Positions 60,417 to 64,000 of a stretch of 64,000 nucleotides of DNA are shown piece by piece. Under the pieces are notes generated by a model. It saw nothing but the letters and a program-made list of their open reading frames with translations. It did not search any database and was not told where the DNA came from. The translations under genes were made by a program, and so were the position numbers. This DNA comes from Modicisalibacter sp049808615 (GTDB lineage: Bacteria; Pseudomonadota; Gammaproteobacteria; Pseudomonadales; Halomonadaceae), in the NCBI RefSeq assembly GCF_049808615.1, contig NZ_JBNCAN010000020.1:31621-95620 (forward strand), in the 5' to 3' direction. Every line of letters begins with the position of its first letter. The stretch's first letter is position 1.

Positions 60417-60540
60417 CGATCTCTCCTTATCGTTTTATGCATCCTCGGCAGCGATTGGCCCGAGGGATAGGGCTGAATCCTTGCTGATTCAGACAACTTG
60501 AGGATAGCAGCAACCCGGGGATGCGAAAGACCGCCCGGAG

Positions 60541-60936
60541 TTAGCCGCGCAATTGACGGCTGCGCCAACGCGCGTAAAGCATGCTCGAAACGAACAGGGC
60601 CAGGCTTGCCACGACTTCCAACAACCCTAGCCAGGTTTTGCCGGGGAGCGTGGCCAGCATCACCCCCTGCATGAAATACAAAAGACTCACGAATGCCAAC
60701 CAGGCATGACCACGGGGACGGCGTGTATAAAGGGTGGGGAAAAATAGAACCAGTGGCAAAACACGCACCAGGACCGGCAACAAGCCGCTACTGCTTTGAG
60801 CTTGTAACTGTAACCCCCCAATCAGCAAAAGTACCACCAGCGCGACATAGCTACCCAGTACCACCTGGCGAGTTCTTTGGGTTAGCAGTGCCGTTCCGTG
60901 GCGCTGTTCGAGTCCTTCCAGAACAGCGCGCATCAT
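60541..60936 (-). CDS. DUF2069 family membrane protein
   Basis: 131 residues with four hydrophobic segments. Seen: TRQVVLGSYVALVVLLL, RVLPLVLFFPTLYTRRPRGHAWLAFVSLLYFMQGVM (in part: RGHAWLAFVSLLYFMQG) and basic end WRSRQLRG. Unknown function; commonly placed next to wrbA in gammaproteobacteria, as here. ATG 60936 overlaps the wrbA stop by 4 bases. Confidence 0.88.
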   Translation of the reverse strand: MMRAVLEGLEQRHGTALLTQRTRQVVLGSYVALVVLLLIGGLQLQAQSSSGLLPVLVRVLPLVLFFPTLYTRRPRGHAWLAFVSLLYFMQGVMLATLPGKTWLGLLEVVASLALFVSSMLYARWRSRQLRG

Positions 60937-61553
60937 TTATCCTCACGCATCGTAAGAAGTGCCATGGCAAGCCTGGCAACGCGTTTACCCTGGGCGTGGG
61001 CAAGGGTGCGTTCGGTGTCGTCGACACTGCGATCACTGGCTGCGCCGGCTACATGGCTCGTGCCATAAGGCGTGCCGCCACTGGTGGTCTCCATCAGACC
61101 GCTTTCGCTGTAGGGCACACCCGCGTAGACCATGCCCTGGTGCAGTAGAGGCACCAGCATGGTGAGCAGTGTGGCTTCCTGCCCGCCATGCAGGCTGCCG
61201 GTGGACGTGAAGGCCGTTGCCGGTTTGTCGATCAGGGCGCCGTTGATCCATAGCTCGCTGGTGCTGTCCAGGTAATATTTTAGCGGTGCTGCCATGTTGC
61301 CGAAGCGGGTCGGGCTGCCCAGGGCCAGTCCAGCACAGTGGCGCAAGTCATCGAGGGTGGCATAGACGGCACCTTCGGCAGGGATGTCAGGATCGACGGC
61401 TTCGCAGGTGGACGATACCGGCGGTACCGTGCGTAAGCGCGCGTCGATGCCTGCAACCGTTTCGATGCCGGCGACCATCTGTTCCGCCAGGGTGCGAGTG
61501 GCGCCGGAACGCGAATAATAGAGAACAAGAATATAAGGGCGGGAAGCACTCAT
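60933..61553 (-). CDS. wrbA: NAD(P)H:quinone oxidoreductase, WrbA type
   Basis: 206 residues. Flavodoxin-like FMN quinone reductase. Seen: ILVLYYSRSGATRTLAEQM (FMN phosphate loop), LGSPTRFGNMAAPLKYYLDST, the conserved TSTGSLHGGQEATLLTM and GTPYGTSHVAG near the C-terminus. Possibly protects against quinones formed from aromatic catabolism (inference). Coupled to DUF2069. Confidence 0.92.
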   Translation of the reverse strand: MSASRPYILVLYYSRSGATRTLAEQMVAGIETVAGIDARLRTVPPVSSTCEAVDPDIPAEGAVYATLDDLRHCAGLALGSPTRFGNMAAPLKYYLDSTSELWINGALIDKPATAFTSTGSLHGGQEATLLTMLVPLLHQGMVYAGVPYSESGLMETTSGGTPYGTSHVAGAASDRSVDDTERTLAHAQGKRVARLAMALLTMREDK

Positions 61554-61594
61554 GACGGCTCCAGTCTATGGGCGTAGGAGACGGGGCGTAAGGG

Positions 61595-61942
61595 TCAGGC
61601 CTCGTCGAGAAGTGACAGAATCGCTTCGGGAGGACGTCCGATAACGGCACGATCGCCGCGATCCAGTAGAGGGCGTTGCATCAAACGCGGGTGCTGGGCA
61701 ATGGCCTCAAGGCATTGCTGTTCGCTGGGGGCGGCCAGGCGGAGAGCCTTCCATTCCATTTCGTTGGTGCGCACCAATGCCAGCGTATCGTCATCGAGTC
61801 GAGCAGCCAGCGACTGTAATTCATCCAGTGATAGCGGCGTTTCCAGGTAACGATGTATACGGAAGTCGACCCCTTGAGTCTCGAGCAGGTTCAATGCTTC
61901 TCGAGACTTCGAGCAGCGCGGGTTGTGATAGAGCGTCAGCAT
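61595..61942 (-). CDS. ArsC/YfgD-type arsenate reductase-like protein
   Basis: 115 residues. Thioredoxin-fold. Seen: LTLYHNPRCSKSREALNLLE (Cys of the active-site loop), RIHRYLETPLSLDELQSLAARL and LMQRPLLDRGDRAVIGRPPEAIL, the standard ArsC end with RPLL. Glutaredoxin-dependent arsenate reductase or YfgD-like; no ars operon is nearby, so the role may differ. Precedes wrbA by 41 bases on the same strand. Confidence 0.9.
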   Translation of the reverse strand: MLTLYHNPRCSKSREALNLLETQGVDFRIHRYLETPLSLDELQSLAARLDDDTLALVRTNEMEWKALRLAAPSEQQCLEAIAQHPRLMQRPLLDRGDRAVIGRPPEAILSLLDEA

Positions 61943-62075
61943 GGTCTGAAATCGTCTTATGGCAGCATCAGTGTTGTAAAATCAAGAAATTGAAAGACAG
62001 TGTAAGTGGCCGTACTGGAGCCGACAACAGCAAAAATATTTATACCGTTATCTTTCATCGGTTGCATATTCAGCC

Positions 62076-62522
62076 TCATAAACGTCGATAAACCCAGGCC
62101 GATGTACCGTTATCCAAAATTATACGATCACGGTAATAGCGAATTCCCAATCGCTCATAGCGGTCAAGTTTCTTGAGCTCTGTCGCATCAACTTCCAGAA
62201 GATACCCTTTTACCTGGGCAGTAGGCGCTTTCTTCAAATCAAGTTCATCACGGCGAAACCCTGATAGTGTCACTTCCTTAGGATCGCCCCAACGATCGTA
62301 GACCAACCAGCGGATGAGGCCGTAACGTAAGGTGCCATACACAAAAACCTGATGCTCACCCTGCGCAATGGGGGATAGGTCTTCCGGTGCTTCATAACCA
62401 AATGGGCTCAATAGCACGAACCAGAGATAAAACAGCACTATGCCCAGCACGGCCAATACAGTGAACACGAAACGGCGTAAGAGGATCACGAAGCAACCCG
62501 GAAACGATATGAAGCGAACCAT
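62076..62522 (-). CDS. Membrane-anchored gamma-glutamylcyclotransferase-like protein
   Basis: 148 residues. One N-terminal membrane helix (about residues 14-37: LLRRFVFTVLAVLGIVLFYLW in part: VLAVLGIVLFYLWFV), then a GGCT domain with VFVYGTLRYG, KGYLLEVDATELKKLDRYE (acid/base region EVD, LDRYE) and IRYYRDRIIL. ATG 62522 opens the hydrophobic helix; a reading to 62648 would overlap the divergent smrA start. Substrate unknown. Confidence 0.85.
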   Translation of the reverse strand: MVRFISFPGCFVILLRRFVFTVLAVLGIVLFYLWFVLLSPFGYEAPEDLSPIAQGEHQVFVYGTLRYGLIRWLVYDRWGDPKEVTLSGFRRDELDLKKAPTAQVKGYLLEVDATELKKLDRYERLGIRYYRDRIILDNGTSAWVYRRL

Positions 62523-62622
62523 GATGGCATGATTCGACCAAGGGTAACCAGCGCAGGACTTGAAGCGCTGGTAAGCGCATCTGATATGATCTTCAGATAA
62601 GTCATACGTCGAGGGCATCGCC

Positions 62623-63228
62623 ATGAACCGCTGTCTGGATTGTGACACCGATTTCAGTCGACTGCTGGGGGGCGAGGGAGGCGACGTTCACCCATTGTCC
62701 AAGGGTCGGGACAAAGCGGATGTCGATAGCACTCCACGCTCTCCAAGTGAGGCGCAATTGGCACGCCGGGCCAGTGCCGTCGAAGAAGGAGAGGGCAACA
62801 ATTTCTTGACGGATGAGTTCGTCGACCTCTTGCCTCATCGCGATCCTATCGAATATCGACGCGACGGTATCCAGATCGGAGTTCTCGAGCGATTGCGTCA
62901 CGGTGGCTACGCTCCGGAAGCGCGTCTTTATCTGATCAAGCAACCGGTACGCAACTGTCGGCGTGAGCTGTTCACCTTTCTGCAGGATGCGATCGAACAC
63001 GATCTACGCTGCTTATTGGTGATACATGGCCGCGGGAAAGCACTGGATAGCCACGCCAACGTGGTGCGCTCCTATGTGGCGAAATGGCTGGTGCAGTTCG
63101 AACAGGTGCAAGCCTATGCGTCGGCAACTCCCGCACATGGCGGCATCGGTGCTACTTATGTGATGCTGCGCAAGTCTGAACGCGCCCGGGCTCGCAATCG
63201 AGAACGCCAGCAAAAGCGGCGCGGGTAG
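62623..63228 (+). CDS. smrA: Smr-domain DNA endonuclease SmrA-like protein
   Basis: 201 residues. Smr domain in the C-terminal half (about 90-190): LYLIKQPVRNCRRELFTFLQDA, the glycine motif LLVIHGRG, SYVAKWLVQF and AHGGIGATYVML. The N-terminal acidic part (GRDKADVDSTPRSPSE) matches the SmrA type. GAGGG precedes the ATG. Divergent from the gamma-glutamylcyclotransferase-like gene. Confidence 0.88.
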   Translation: MNRCLDCDTDFSRLLGGEGGDVHPLSKGRDKADVDSTPRSPSEAQLARRASAVEEGEGNNFLTDEFVDLLPHRDPIEYRRDGIQIGVLERLRHGGYAPEARLYLIKQPVRNCRRELFTFLQDAIEHDLRCLLVIHGRGKALDSHANVVRSYVAKWLVQFEQVQAYASATPAHGGIGATYVMLRKSERARARNRERQQKRRG

Positions 63229-63300
63229 TTCTCAACCTCTTCAAAACAGCCATGCCGTCCAACAGGCGGAGTGGAAACTATTGAGAGCTGGCATAGCGGC

Positions 63301-63843
63301 TTAACTGGCTTCTCGCAGGCGACGCTCAAAGAGAGCCTCACGTACATCGACACCGGTCTGATAGCTGACACTGAAGGGGGTCAGCCAGCGTAAGGCGTCT
63401 TCCAGAGGTTGATCGTCCCGCAGCGACAGCGCATCGAAACCGCAGCGCGACATGTAGTAAAGCTGATCGATCAGTACATCGCCAATGGCACGAATCTCAC
63501 CTTCAATGCCGTGACGCTCACGCAGCAACCGGGCCAAGGTGTAGCCACGGCCATCAGTAAATGCCGGGAAGTCGATGGCGATCAACGGAGCGCGATGTAA
63601 CACGGCCACCAGTTCGGAGCTAAGCTCAGTATCGCTGGCAAGCCAGGGCGCCAGGTTTTTCTGCTCGCGATGCTGTTGCCAAAGCTTCAAAGGGACGATA
63701 GCAGGGCGAATATCGGGCAGGGTTTCTTCATCCCGGGAAAGACACCAGGCATCCTGGCTAGGCTGGCCTTGTTTGATCAACAAGGTATCGGCAAGGTCGT
63801 TCCTGAAGATTTCATCGTCGATCTTGATCGCACTGCTAAGCAT
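63301..63843 (-). CDS. DUF934 family protein (assimilatory sulfite reductase locus)
   Basis: 180 residues. Seen: LAVLHRAPLIAIDFPAFTDGRGYTLARLLRER-type core (in part: FPAFTDGRGYTLARLLRE), GEIRAIGDVLIDQLYYMSRCGFDA and LTPFSVSYQTGVD, the DUF934 signature. Usually found directly downstream of the nitrite/sulfite reductase gene cysI; here its ATG 63843 overlaps the presumed cysI end by 8 bases. Function unresolved, possibly electron transfer to CysI. Confidence 0.9.
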   Translation of the reverse strand: MLSSAIKIDDEIFRNDLADTLLIKQGQPSQDAWCLSRDEETLPDIRPAIVPLKLWQQHREQKNLAPWLASDTELSSELVAVLHRAPLIAIDFPAFTDGRGYTLARLLRERHGIEGEIRAIGDVLIDQLYYMSRCGFDALSLRDDQPLEDALRWLTPFSVSYQTGVDVREALFERRLREAS

Positions 63844-63976
63844 ACACCTGCTCCTTGAAAGGCTTGATTCCGATGCGGCGATAGCCCGGATATTGCACCG
63901 GGCTGGTCAGCAGCGCCCAGATTCCGAGGGCGCGGGCCGTTGCCGCGCCCAAGCCTCTAATTTGATGGTTTTTTGA
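63836..63976 (-). pseudogene. Short C-terminal end of a CysI-like sulfite reductase, apparently interrupted
   Basis: Reading into DUF934, the minus strand ends with YRRIGIKPFKEQVYA and TAG (63836), which resembles the C-terminus of proteobacterial CysI and overlaps DUF934 as cysI does. The open frame reaches back only to a TGA at 63977, and its upstream half (ARALGIWALLTSPVQY) does not look like CysI. A different frame upstream reads SETKELIKKPSN and stops at 63957. So the gene seems cut near 63895-63900 by a foreign or rearranged segment, or an error near the window edge. Not certain. Confidence 0.45.
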
Positions 63977-64000
63977 TCAGTTCTTTGGTTTCAGAACGCA

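Noticed and set aside
1..64000. Prophage, integrase or transposase genes.
   Set aside because: No phage structural, integrase or transposase motif was recognised in any frame; only the edge segment after 63895 remains suspicious.

Overview
The window looks like a chromosomal segment of a moderately halophilic gammaproteobacterium of the Halomonadaceae (Halomonas/Chromohalobacter type). This is inferred from the GC-rich coding style, the combined catechol plus protocatechuate catabolic block, a ProVWX glycine betaine importer, a K+/H+ antiporter and gammaproteobacterial housekeeping genes (tusDCBE, yccA, moaB/moeA, pdxH). No rRNA, CRISPR array, prophage or recognisable transposase was seen.

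Layout. 1-8000: end of a propionyl-CoA synthetase gene, yhhQ behind a probable preQ1 riboswitch, a YbfF-like esterase, an exonuclease/GIY-YIG fusion, an NMT1-like binding protein, a K+/H+ antiporter, a DUF2501 protein and a small outer-membrane barrel. 8100-18000: a CatM/BenM-type LysR regulator divergent from catBCA-benABCD (benzoate to catechol to the 3-oxoadipate branch), then two BenE-family transporters. 18000-18690: a 44-residue small gene and a decayed LysR fragment. 18690-30720: a TRAP transporter with pobA, an IclR regulator (PcaR type), pcaB, CoA-transferase genes, pcaF, a pcaD-pcaC fusion and pcaHG. Together the two blocks should take benzoate and 4-hydroxybenzoate to acetyl-CoA and succinyl-CoA. 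One palindromic operator (ATGTTC-N7-GAACAT) recurs at three pca/TRAP promoters. A tRNA-Ser(TGA) bounds the block.

31000-37000: two small unknown genes, yccA, the tusDCB-tusE sulfur relay, acpH (apparently starting at CTG), and moeA/moaB/DUF1244 on the minus strand. 37000-47800: a formate dehydrogenase locus with three subunits, a TAT-signal small protein, a TorD-like chaperone, a polyferredoxin, DUF3306 and DUF3305 on the minus strand, and divergent fdhD plus an HTH/periplasmic-binding-like regulator. The molybdopterin genes next to it fit its cofactor needs.

47900-54000: an APC permease, an XRE-cupin regulator and a histone-deacetylase-like hydrolase, the last divergent from a Pat-type protein acetyltransferase. 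54000-57300: proVWX with a good sigma-70 promoter. 57300-64000: pdxH, azlCD, cytochrome b561, cytochrome c', DUF2069, wrbA, an ArsC-like gene, a gamma-glutamylcyclotransferase-like gene, smrA, a DUF934 gene and a short, apparently interrupted sulfite reductase end at the window edge.

All functional calls rest on reading translated sequences and recalling families; no database search was run.
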